From contig WRKD01000119.1 of the NCBI GenBank assembly GCA_009778255.1, forward strand, positions 1 to 7,267: DNA of 7,267 nt. The letters run 5' to 3'. The position numbers were made by a program, and so were the translations under genes. Shown here piece after piece: positions 1 through 6,612 of this stretch (within the stretch, counting starts at the first letter, position 1; each line of letters opens with the position of its first letter). The notes beneath the pieces were generated by a model that was given only the letters and a program-made list of their open reading frames with translations, ran no database searches and was not told the DNA's origin. The DNA is from Bacillota bacterium (GTDB lineage: Bacteria > Bacillota > Dehalobacteriia > UBA4068).

Positions 1-1964
1 GGTGCGCCTCCCAGGGTGGAAAAAACTAAAGCGTGCAAGCGCATGCCTACTACCACCTCCATCGAGCCCAGCATGCCTATAAGATCTTCCGCCTTTTGAC
101 GCTTGCGGCACATATAATATGGAACTGTCATATGGGGCAATACTTGCTCTGCCGCAGCGATATCCCGTGGTAATTCTATGGGCACGAATACCGGTGTCAG
201 CCCGTATTTTTCATAAGCATAGGCGGCAGATAAAGCTATGGGGATCGCCGCATTAAAATTTGGCCAGTTGCGCAAGCAAAAGCCAATTTTAGGGCATTGT
301 GGAGGCACATTTTCTGCAATAAAGGCTTGCTTTACCGCATTAGCCGCAGATTTTTTTATATTAATGGTAGGGTCGGCAGCCAGCAATATTTGCGGCTTGT
401 CTACCCTCATTTCTTTTAAAGCGCTGCGGGAAATATTATCACGCAGGGTAATGATCTCTACGGTGCGGTTAAGCACCCATCCGGCAATATGTCGGTTAGC
501 TGCGGAAAGCACCGGCCCAATACCGCATCCATACATAATAACGCGGCAGCCGCACCATTTAGCGGCTTGTAGAGTAAAAAGATAAAAGAATAAAGAACGT
601 GAAGAAGTAACATCCTGTATCAAGCTACCGCCGCCATTAATAAAGATGCGAGATTTCCGTAAACTACCTATAAAACTAATAATATTAAAAATATAAATTG
701 CATTACTATGATGATTTAACCTGGTTTCTTTTCTGTTACGGCTCATCACTGTAAGCGGCATATCTTTATCTATCTCTCTCATCTGGGCAATAATAGCCTG
801 TAAAATAGCCTCGTCGCCGGCATTGCCGCGCCCGTAAGCACCACAAATGACCGCGCCCTGACGCCCCTGCCTCTTTTTTATATGGGTAATAGTCTCGTAA
901 GCCGCCTCTTGTACTTCTTTCATCCGTTGAAGAGAAAATTCAGATTCTGCCCGTTTAAAGAGGCTTTCTGCCAACTCATGACGCAATTTTTCATCTAAAG
1001 AAAGCCGATAAATATACTCTGCTAAAGCTTCAAAATCGCGCGGTTCGAATAAAAAACCGTCGCGGCCATGCTCTATCAAAGCCGGTATTCCTCCCACGCA
1101 GCTGGCTATGGCTGCACAGTGCTTGTAGGCTCCTTCCAGCAAGGAATAGGGAAATGTTTCCGATAAAGAGGTCAGCACATTGATATCTACCTGAGCGTAA
1201 AAACCCTCAATATCTGTTACCCAGCCCAAGAAATCCACCCACTCTGTGATGCCCAATTTTTGCGCAAGCCCGCGTAAGCTTGGCCCATCTTCACCCGTAC
1301 CGGCTATCTTTAACCTTAAACGGGGGTTCTTTTTATGTGCTATAGCAAATGCCTGCAAAAGAGTAGTTATATCCTTTATGGGCGATAGGCGGGCTGCTAT
1401 GCCCACCACAATTTCTTCCGTTTTTTTTGCTAAAGTGGGCTGTTGCGTAGCCAAAGAGAAATCTAAGCCATTATAGATGGTGAAAATACGTTGCGGGTCG
1501 AAACCCCGTTCGATAAGGTTTTTATCCATACTTCCCGCCACAGCCATGAAATAATCCACGTGTCGCAAGGAGAGGGCATTTATTAAACCAAAAGTATATT
1601 GCTTGAGCGGAGAACCTAAATAATCCAGCTTGGGATCGGAATGCACAGTGGTGACTATGGGGATGCAGCGCCGCCATTTTACCAAAACCCCCATCATATT
1701 GGCCTTAGCTCCATGGCAATGAATAATATCCGGTTTAAATTCGTCCACAACCGACAAAGCCATACGTAAAGCATTCACCACATTTAGGCCAAAATCGGTA
1801 TCATGCACATCAAGGCCCATAGAGCGCCCTTCCTCCGCAAAAGCCCCTTTGCGAAAGCTAATCAAGCAGACCTCATGATCTGACATAAGTTCCCGCACTA
1901 AAGAGAGTATATGAGTTTTCGCGCCGCCGATATCCCCGCCGCCGGCAAAGTGCATAATACGCAT
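1..1964 (-). CDS. csaB: Glycosyltransferase (GT4-like) fused to CsaB-like polysaccharide pyruvyl transferase, 3' end outside window
   Basis: The minus-strand frame from ATG at 1964 stays open to the left edge, giving 654 residues without a stop, so the C-terminus is missing. Residues 1-360 look like a GT-B fold glycosyltransferase of family 4. They show a Gly-rich N-terminal loop (FAGGGDIGGAKTH, 6-18), YNGLD at 164-168, GIAARLSPIKD at 188-198, and the E-x7-E nucleotide-sugar motif (E269 and E277 in SETFPYSLLEG). Residues 370-654 match CsaB: GRGNAGDEAIL (378-388), NGGGSLIQD (443-451), YGCGIGP (478-484), LRD (507-509), ADP (530-532) and MRLHA (641-645), whose His is a conserved family residue. 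Known for the family: CsaB transfers pyruvate from phosphoenolpyruvate to a sugar of secondary cell-wall polymer, creating the ligand for SLH domains. Inferred: the fused enzyme both adds a sugar and pyruvylates a wall-polymer repeat unit in the cytoplasm. No signal peptide is visible. The SLH gene lies 8 bp upstream, suggesting one transcript. The domain calls are firm; the acceptor and sugar donor are unknown. Confidence 0.9.
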   Translation of the reverse strand, partial: MRIMHFAGGGDIGGAKTHILSLVRELMSDHEVCLISFRKGAFAEEGRSMGLDVHDTDFGLNVVNALRMALSVVDEFKPDIIHCHGAKANMMGVLVKWRRCIPIVTTVHSDPKLDYLGSPLKQYTFGLINALSLRHVDYFMAVAGSMDKNLIERGFDPQRIFTIYNGLDFSLATQQPTLAKKTEEIVVGIAARLSPIKDITTLLQAFAIAHKKNPRLRLKIAGTGEDGPSLRGLAQKLGITEWVDFLGWVTDIEGFYAQVDINVLTSLSETFPYSLLEGAYKHCAAIASCVGGIPALIEHGRDGFLFEPRDFEALAEYIYRLSLDEKLRHELAESLFKRAESEFSLQRMKEVQEAAYETITHIKKRQGRQGAVICGAYGRGNAGDEAILQAIIAQMREIDKDMPLTVMSRNRKETRLNHHSNAIYIFNIISFIGSLRKSRIFINGGGSLIQDVTSSRSLFFYLFTLQAAKWCGCRVIMYGCGIGPVLSAANRHIAGWVLNRTVEIITLRDNISRSALKEMRVDKPQILLAADPTINIKKSAANAVKQAFIAENVPPQCPKIGFCLRNWPNFNAAIPIALSAAYAYEKYGLTPVFVPIELPRDIAAAEQVLPHMTVPYYMCRKRQKAEDLIGMLGSMEVVVGMRLHALVFSTLGGA

Positions 1965-1969
1965 AAAAT

Positions 1970-1974
1970 CTCCT
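1970..1974 (-). promoter_or_regulatory. Ribosome binding site of the GT4-CsaB gene, overlapping the upstream stop codon
   Basis: On the minus strand AGGAG sits 5 nt before ATG 1964 and shares bases with the TAG stop codon of the SLH gene (1975-1973). This fixes the start at 1964 and suggests translational coupling: ribosomes finishing the SLH protein end on the initiation site of the next gene. Confidence 0.8.
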
Positions 1975-4900
1975 AGATCAAGCTGTATAACATCTTTGCT
2001 ACCTGCGCTCTAGTGACATAAGCAGAGGGTGCCAGACGGTTGCCATCCATACCGCTCACTACTTGTAGCTCAACCAAGATACGCACATAAGGCGCCGCCC
2101 ATTCCGGAACACTCGCGGTGTCCACAAAAGAAAGGGTAGATTCGGCATAACCCCTTTCCAGGGTACGGCCGATCATTGTCATGGCTTCGGCGCGGCTGAT
2201 AGGGCTGGCAGGGTTATAATAGAGCTGGCCGTTTAAGGCGCTGCCCTTAGTCACGCCCAGAGCATACATAGCGGAAATGGCGGGGTAAGCCCATTCTCCT
2301 ATAGCTAAAACATCTGCAAAAGGCAGCTCAAGATCAAAGTATTGTTCAGTATCTACCCCTAACCAGTTACACATGATCACCGCGAACTGAGCGCGGTTCA
2401 TATTGGTATCCGGCGCATAACTAAATCCCTTATCCCCGGCAATGCCGTTTACTATTCCCTGCTGATACAGGTAAGTGGTATAGCGTAAAGCCCAATGCCC
2501 ATTCATATCGATAAATGGTTGTGTTTGTACTTCGCTGGCTTCAATATCTACGGAACACCGGGCTACATTGCCGCTTTTATCCCGCGCCACAACACTCAGA
2601 CGATGAGCGCAGCCGTCGTCTGGCGGTAAAACTGCGTTGAGCTTGCTACTAGCCGGATCATAATTAAAAGCCAGAGGTAAGCCATCATAGGTAAGACGGA
2701 TATTAGAGGCTTTAAGTTCCTTATCCAGCACATCCGTTATTACGGCAATTATTACGTCATCTCCTACTTCAACTTCTATCAGAGGCGGTTCATTATCTGT
2801 ATAATGACCGTGAGCGCTCATAATTTGATCCAGATATATGGCGCCGCTTTTCTCATTGTTTTGATTTATAATTAAGCTGTCTAAGCCTGTAATTCCCGAA
2901 GGTAAAGGCAGTGAAATGTATTGCCATCCTGCAAAATCCAGTATTGCCGCGGGTAATGATGTAATGATCTCACCTTGCTGCAAGGTTATGGTAAGTTGAT
3001 TGTCCGAAGCGTCGCCCAAGAGCCAGAAATTCAAATAATTGGGATTATCCGTAACTTTCAAATCAAGCGGCACAATAAGACGATGATTTTCATCATCCAG
3101 GTCATCTACATCCAATACACTGAAATCATACTCCACAACGCCACTTTTTGTGCCGTAACGTACCAAAGATTTATCTGCATTTGGTCTGAAAGCAAGGCCA
3201 GGTTTCTCCCATCCCGCAAAGTTCTCAAAATCTTCAATTAAATCAGCTCTATTACTAACGCGCACCGTCACAGATACGCTCACTTCGCCTAAAGAAGCAG
3301 TTAATATCCCCTCACCTCCGTCGGCATCTGGGTTGGCGGTTAGCAAACCCTCCTCATTTATAGCGCCTATTTTCTCACTAAGGTCCCACTTAAAAGACGC
3401 CGCATCCGCCTTAACGTTTAAATGATTATAAAAACCGCTCATACCCAGTTTCACGCTACCGCCGCCATATAAAGTGATATACTGCCCTACACTGTTGCCG
3501 CTATCTGCGTATATCATAGATATACTATCCACTTTATCCACTACGGTAATACGCGCTCTAGCTTCGATAGCGCCACTTTGTGCTCTTATATAGCCGCTTA
3601 AAGGCATACGGCCTGCAGTAAAGCGGCCATTTTCATCTACCCTGCCTAAAGCCTCATTATCTATAAAAAAATTTGTACTGCCATAAGGCAGTTTGGCAAG
3701 ATTATAATCCGCGTTAGTAGCGGTTAGAGTAAAATCTACTGAAGCCCCGGCTAATATCAGGCTATCGTATGGATAAATATGTAAATGTTCCGCCTCGCCT
3801 AAAGTGCTGCCATGGTTGATCAACAGTATATAATTAGCGCAAGTGCGCAAAGAACCATCGGAAGGTTTGTTGATAGTTTTTAAGCTTTCCTGCCCCGGAT
3901 AAAGCGCAGATAAAGTTGTAGAACCACCTCCATCCAAATTAACAGCTTCTATACAACCCAGTTCAATTAGCCGCTGCGCTACTTCCGTAAGAGTTAAACC
4001 AACGCTGTAACCTTTTTGCCGCCCATCCACAGTATAAAAAATATAACTACCGTCTGCTCTTAAGCCAATGGCAGTACGCGGCATAAAAGATTCTTTCGAA
4101 CCAGCAGAAAATTCCGGCGCCACCACCTGGCCATTTGTTAATAGTTTTTCTCCGCCTCCCACTGCATATACTATATCATTCCAAGCTGCATCGCCTTTTA
4201 TAGTTATACTTACTTGCTGCCCCGGGGCAAAAGCTGCTAAGGCTGCTTTAGCTATCTCATTGTCGCTATCCTGGCTTAGGGCCGCTACCAAGCAAGCAGA
4301 GGGAATATCTATAGGCTCCGTCGCAGTTCCGGAACTTTCTACATAAGCCGTAACGGTACGATTTACGCCTAAATACCCTTCAGTTACGCGCAATACGGCA
4401 TAAACGCTGGGTATAGCGGCTTTAGTGGTTAGATCGTAGTCGCTGCTGAACAATTGTATACTCTGGCTTTTTGCGGTTAATTCCTTATTCAGCTTGCCTA
4501 TAATGTATTCTTTATCGTAAATGTTAAGCGACATCGCAAGGTTTTGCCGCCCCAGCAGTATACGACCATCCTCATAAAAACCCACGCTGACCCAAGCGCT
4601 GCCTTCATTACCTTTAAGTACTCCGTTTTCTATTACGGTACTGATGGGTACCCTGGTAGACATATTAAAATAATCGGCGTTAACAGCAGCAATAACATGT
4701 TGACCACGATTTTCCACAATTTCTGATAAGCGAGCTAAAGGATTACCGCCATATATATAATTGCCATAGGCAATGATCGGTGTTACTGTATCATTAGGCG
4801 TATATTCAAAGTAATTCTCTGTAACACGATCATTATGGGTACTGCTCCAAAATATTCCTTGAGTAAGCCTTACATTTTCGGCTAAGCCAATATTGCTGGC

Positions 4901-4996
4901 ATGCAACAGATCATCTGGCAAAGCCGCTGCTCCCTGTAATGGCGCAAGTAATAATAAAATTACCGGTAAAAGAAAAATACGCAGCTCACGTTTCAT
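1973..4996 (-). CDS. Secreted SLH-domain protein with N-terminal phosphodiester glycosidase (NAGPA-type) domain
   Basis: This complete 1007-residue protein begins with a signal peptide: basic MKR, a hydrophobic stretch at about 7-20, and a likely cut after AAA at 23-25. No lipobox Cys is present. Residues about 70-395 match the phosphodiester glycosidase family (NAGPA, PF09992). They carry NADYF (106-110), PRTAIGL (306-312), NLDGGGSTT (353-361) and a closing CANYILLI (386-393). Family members remove GlcNAc-type sugars from phosphodiesters. The distance between the first and last motifs (about 250 residues) suggests an inserted subdomain at about 150-270. Two Ig/BIG2-like beta modules follow (about 402-486 and 487-582), then a jelly-roll-like, possibly carbohydrate-binding module (about 587-728) and another Ig-like module (about 736-820). 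Three SLH domains end the protein (about 828-870, 891-937, 955-1003), with conserved MNRAQ, ISRAE and VTRAQ. SLH domains bind pyruvylated wall polymer, which fits the downstream csaB-type gene. Inferred: a surface-displayed enzyme acting on wall or environmental glycan phosphodiesters. The actual substrate is unknown. Confidence 0.9.
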   Translation of the reverse strand: MKRELRIFLLPVILLLLAPLQGAAALPDDLLHASNIGLAENVRLTQGIFWSSTHNDRVTENYFEYTPNDTVTPIIAYGNYIYGGNPLARLSEIVENRGQHVIAAVNADYFNMSTRVPISTVIENGVLKGNEGSAWVSVGFYEDGRILLGRQNLAMSLNIYDKEYIIGKLNKELTAKSQSIQLFSSDYDLTTKAAIPSVYAVLRVTEGYLGVNRTVTAYVESSGTATEPIDIPSACLVAALSQDSDNEIAKAALAAFAPGQQVSITIKGDAAWNDIVYAVGGGEKLLTNGQVVAPEFSAGSKESFMPRTAIGLRADGSYIFYTVDGRQKGYSVGLTLTEVAQRLIELGCIEAVNLDGGGSTTLSALYPGQESLKTINKPSDGSLRTCANYILLINHGSTLGEAEHLHIYPYDSLILAGASVDFTLTATNADYNLAKLPYGSTNFFIDNEALGRVDENGRFTAGRMPLSGYIRAQSGAIEARARITVVDKVDSISMIYADSGNSVGQYITLYGGGSVKLGMSGFYNHLNVKADAASFKWDLSEKIGAINEEGLLTANPDADGGEGILTASLGEVSVSVTVRVSNRADLIEDFENFAGWEKPGLAFRPNADKSLVRYGTKSGVVEYDFSVLDVDDLDDENHRLIVPLDLKVTDNPNYLNFWLLGDASDNQLTITLQQGEIITSLPAAILDFAGWQYISLPLPSGITGLDSLIINQNNEKSGAIYLDQIMSAHGHYTDNEPPLIEVEVGDDVIIAVITDVLDKELKASNIRLTYDGLPLAFNYDPASSKLNAVLPPDDGCAHRLSVVARDKSGNVARCSVDIEASEVQTQPFIDMNGHWALRYTTYLYQQGIVNGIAGDKGFSYAPDTNMNRAQFAVIMCNWLGVDTEQYFDLELPFADVLAIGEWAYPAISAMYALGVTKGSALNGQLYYNPASPISRAEAMTMIGRTLERGYAESTLSFVDTASVPEWAAPYVRILVELQVVSGMDGNRLAPSAYVTRAQVAKMLYSLI

Positions 4997-5003
4997 TAGA
5001 ATA

Positions 5004-5010
5004 CTCCTTT
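5004..5010 (-). promoter_or_regulatory. Strong ribosome binding site of the SLH gene, partly inside a small inverted repeat
   Basis: AAAGGAG lies 7 nt before ATG 4996 and decides that start. Its first three bases belong to the arm ACTAAA (minus strand, 5013-5008). This arm can pair with TTTAGT (5032-5027), with a small inner GAC/GTC pairing between them. The hairpin could mask part of the site, but the stem is short and AT-rich, so an effect is only a possibility. Confidence 0.7.
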
Positions 5011-5040
5011 AGTAAATGACTATGTCACTAAATAATAAAT

Positions 5041-5946
5041 TCACGCCCTAAATTTATCCAAAGTATGACGTCCCAGCTTACCGCCACGAAACTCCTGCAT
5101 CAGCAAAAGTGCAGTATCTTCCGTGCGAACTATACCTCCAGCGCCCAATAGCCCGCGTTTAGCCCCTATTGCCCACAATATCTCTTCGGCAGTTTTCGGC
5201 AGTTCGATTAACCGATAACGTTCCCGCACAGCATCTGGAGCATGTTCAGCCAGCCACAAAGTTAAATCGACCGCCACCTGGTATACCGGATAAACCAAAT
5301 CGCTAATACAACCCAAAACAGCCAGTTTAAAAGCAGTATCGTAAGTAGCAAAACGTGGCCATAATATACCGGGAGTATCCAGCAATTCCAAACCAATATT
5401 GGTTTTTACCCACTGACGGCCTTTAGTAACTCCGGGCATATTGCCTGTTTTGGCGGCAGCCGTAGGCGCCAAGGCATTGATAACCGTCGATTTTCCACAA
5501 TTTGGTACGCCAATGACCATAGCGCGTACAGCACGAGGCAAACGGCCACGAGCTTTTAAACGAGCGTATAAAGGTTCAGCTGCTTCCTCCACTGCCGCGC
5601 TTAAATATCGTAATCCCTGCTTATGCAAACTATTAATTGCCACAGGAATCAACCCCTGATGGCGATACTCTTTAAGCCAGAGCTTTGTTTGTTGAGGATC
5701 TGCCAAATCTTCTTTATTAAAAAGCAGTACATGCCCCTTACGCTTCGCATATGCGCGTATATCTGGATTGATAGAGCTAAGTGGAGCGCGAGCGTCTGCT
5801 ACTTCAATAATAATATCAACAATATCCATATCTTGATCAATACGCCGCTTAGCTTTTGCCATATGACCGGGATACCATTGTATAAGCGGTTTTTGATCAG
5901 TATGGTTGTTTTCTGTTTGCTTATATTCTGCTTGCTTTTCTGTCAT
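5041..5946 (-). CDS. ylqF: Ribosome biogenesis GTPase YlqF/RbgA
   Basis: The 301-residue protein is a circularly permuted GTPase of the YlqF/RbgA family, which acts in late assembly of the 50S ribosomal subunit. The N-terminal signature WYPGHM is at 24-29 and DARAP at 51-55. The G motifs run in permuted order: G4 NKED (77-80), G1 P-loop GVPNCGKST (146-154), G2 PGVT (171-174), G3 DTPG (190-193). The C-terminal part (about 205-301) corresponds to the family's RNA-binding tail. I place the start at ATG 5946, which has AGGAG at 6 nt. A TTG one codon upstream (5949) lies only 3 nt from that site. Compared with Bacillus RbgA, which as I recall begins almost directly at the WFPGHM motif, this protein has about 20 extra polar N-terminal residues, and no start codon at the motif offers a shorter version. 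It is followed after 44 bp by the SLH gene on the same strand, so co-transcription is likely although the functions are unrelated. Confidence 0.95.
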   Translation of the reverse strand: MTEKQAEYKQTENNHTDQKPLIQWYPGHMAKAKRRIDQDMDIVDIIIEVADARAPLSSINPDIRAYAKRKGHVLLFNKEDLADPQQTKLWLKEYRHQGLIPVAINSLHKQGLRYLSAAVEEAAEPLYARLKARGRLPRAVRAMVIGVPNCGKSTVINALAPTAAAKTGNMPGVTKGRQWVKTNIGLELLDTPGILWPRFATYDTAFKLAVLGCISDLVYPVYQVAVDLTLWLAEHAPDAVRERYRLIELPKTAEEILWAIGAKRGLLGAGGIVRTEDTALLLMQEFRGGKLGRHTLDKFRA

Positions 5947-5952
5947 CAAAAA

Positions 5953-5957
5953 CTCCT
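5953..5957 (-). promoter_or_regulatory. Ribosome binding site of ylqF
   Basis: AGGAG on the minus strand is 6 nt from ATG 5946 and only 3 nt from TTG 5949. The spacing favours the ATG as the true start. Confidence 0.7.
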
Positions 5958-5990
5958 ATCATTAACTAAAATCTCCCAGCAAGTGGCTTA

Positions 5991-6020
5991 AGTATAGCAT
6001 AGGGCGGCTGGTAGGCGCAA
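5991..6020 (-). promoter_or_regulatory. Candidate promoter of the ylqF gene block
   Basis: On the minus strand TTGCGC (6020-6015) and TATACT (5996-5991) are separated by 18 bp. The -10 box is good and the -35 box is weak. Transcription would start near 5984, about 38 nt before the ylqF start codon. No better promoter was seen for this leftward block. Confidence 0.5.
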
Positions 6021-6062
6021 CAAAATCCGCTAAAATTTGGGGTTTAAATTTTTCTTGCCCGT

Positions 6063-6091
6063 TTGCTAACTTTATGGTATATTTTTATAGT
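6063..6091 (+). promoter_or_regulatory. Candidate promoter of the tRNA-Ser gene
   Basis: TTGCTA (6063-6068) and TATAGT (6086-6091) are separated by 17 bp in AT-rich DNA. The expected start near 6098 leaves a leader of about 20 nt before the mature tRNA, as is common for single tRNA genes. It diverges from the ylqF promoter. Confidence 0.6.
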
Positions 6092-6118
6092 AAACTTCTA
6101 AGGCGGCTAATAAAAAAT

Positions 6119-6207
6119 GGAGGGGTATCGAAGTGGTCATAACGGGGCTGACTCGAAATCAGTTTGGGCGCAAGCCCACGCGGGTTCGAATCCCGCCCCC
6201 TCCGCCA
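6119..6207 (+). tRNA. tRNA-Ser, anticodon CGA
   Basis: The 89-nt sequence folds as a type II tRNA. The acceptor stem is GGAGGGG (6119-6125) with CCCCTCC (6197-6203), followed by discriminator G and an encoded CCA (6205-6207). The anticodon arm has a seven-base loop CTCGAAA, giving anticodon CGA, which reads the serine codon UCG. The T arm pairs GCGGG with CCCGC around TTCGAAT (6180-6196). A long variable arm with GGGC and GCCC between the anticodon and T arms is typical of serine tRNAs. The D arm keeps the GTGGT core but has only three base pairs, one of them a wobble. Confidence 0.95.
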
Positions 6208-6208
6208 C

Positions 6209-6218
6209 AATCTGTCCG
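6209..6218. repeat. 10-bp direct repeat AATCTGTCCG, copy 1 (copy 2 at 6580-6589)
   Basis: The 10-mer AATCTGTCCG occurs between the tRNA and the hairpin centre, and again at 6580-6589 in the broken middle of the transposase. The flanking bases differ. It could be a trace of the rearrangement that damaged the insertion sequence, but a chance match is quite possible at this length. Confidence 0.5.
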
Positions 6219-6246
6219 AAAACTACCTAATTTTAGGTAGTTTTCG
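6217..6246 (+). terminator. Perfect hairpin downstream of tRNA-Ser, probable intrinsic terminator
   Basis: A perfect inverted repeat with 14-bp arms (CGAAAACTACCTAA and its complement) around a 2-base centre starts 10 nt after the tRNA CCA end. In practice the core stem ACTACCTAA/TTAGGTAGT would be followed by TTTTCGATTT, which serves as an imperfect U tract on the plus strand. On the minus strand no T run follows, so it is less likely to stop leftward transcripts from the insertion sequence. Confidence 0.65.
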
Positions 6247-6337
6247 ATTTATCACAAGTTTATTGTACCAGGATTTTTGACTATTTTCTCAAGCATATGT
6301 AGCTTTATGTAAAAAATAAAAAAAACTGCGTGTATTA

Positions 6338-6577
6338 TTACTCTTTTGCCGCCGCTATGAGCTTGGCAACGCCGACGAGGCTTATTGCCCGCCTGAGGTT
6401 GTATGCCAAAAATGACAGCCCTAGTTCACCGCTGGTTTTTTCTTTCCCCCGGCAGAGCAGGTAATGGGCTCCATGATACCACTTGACTGTACCAAACGGG
6501 TGCTCCACTAGGCACATCCGCTCCTTGATCTTTTCTTTATCCTTCTTGATGCGGATAACTACCTTTTTTTCAGCCAT
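6338..6577 (-). pseudogene. IS1182-type transposase, C-terminal fragment
   Basis: This 79-residue fragment carries the conserved end of IS1182-type transposases: VEHPFGTVK at 24-32, where the Glu (E25) is the third catalytic residue of the DDE triad, then LLCRGKEK and LAYNLRRAI. The frame is open farther upstream, to about 6646 (23 more codons before ATG 6577). The ATG is therefore probably an internal Met of the former protein and not a real start. No convincing ribosome binding site precedes it. The frame differs from that of the N-terminal fragment, and the two overlap between 6613 and 6646. Confidence 0.85.
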
Positions 6578-6579
6578 AT

Positions 6580-6589
6580 AATCTGTCCG
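6580..6589. repeat. 10-bp direct repeat AATCTGTCCG, copy 2
   Basis: Second copy of the 10-mer at 6209-6218. It lies just before ATG 6577 of the C-terminal transposase fragment, inside the disrupted junction. Confidence 0.5.
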
Positions 6590-6612
6590 GGCAAGGGTGT
6601 GGTTGTAGGAAC

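Noticed and set aside
238..585. Plus-strand open frame of 115 codons
   Set aside because: It is antisense to the CsaB domain, whose motifs are clear on the minus strand; no ribosome binding site or recognisable domain.
4910..4996. Lipoprotein signal on the SLH protein
   Set aside because: No Cys occurs near the cleavage region; AAA at 23-25 fits an ordinary signal peptidase I site, and attachment is explained by the SLH domains.
5947..5949. TTG as the start codon of ylqF
   Set aside because: It would sit only 3 nt from AGGAG, while the following ATG at 5946 has a normal 6-nt spacing.
5623..5991. Plus-strand open frame of 122 codons with hydrophobic stretches
   Set aside because: It lies opposite the N-terminal part of ylqF, which has conserved GTPase motifs. 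The hydrophobic look follows from the antisense codons.
6300..6337. Intrinsic terminator behind the transposase fragment (T-rich run on the minus strand)
   Set aside because: A run of T is present but no convincing GC-containing hairpin precedes it.
6338..6577. A small independent 79-residue gene
   Set aside because: Its sequence is the conserved C-terminal end of an IS1182-type transposase, and the frame continues open upstream of the ATG, so it is a fragment and not a gene of its own.
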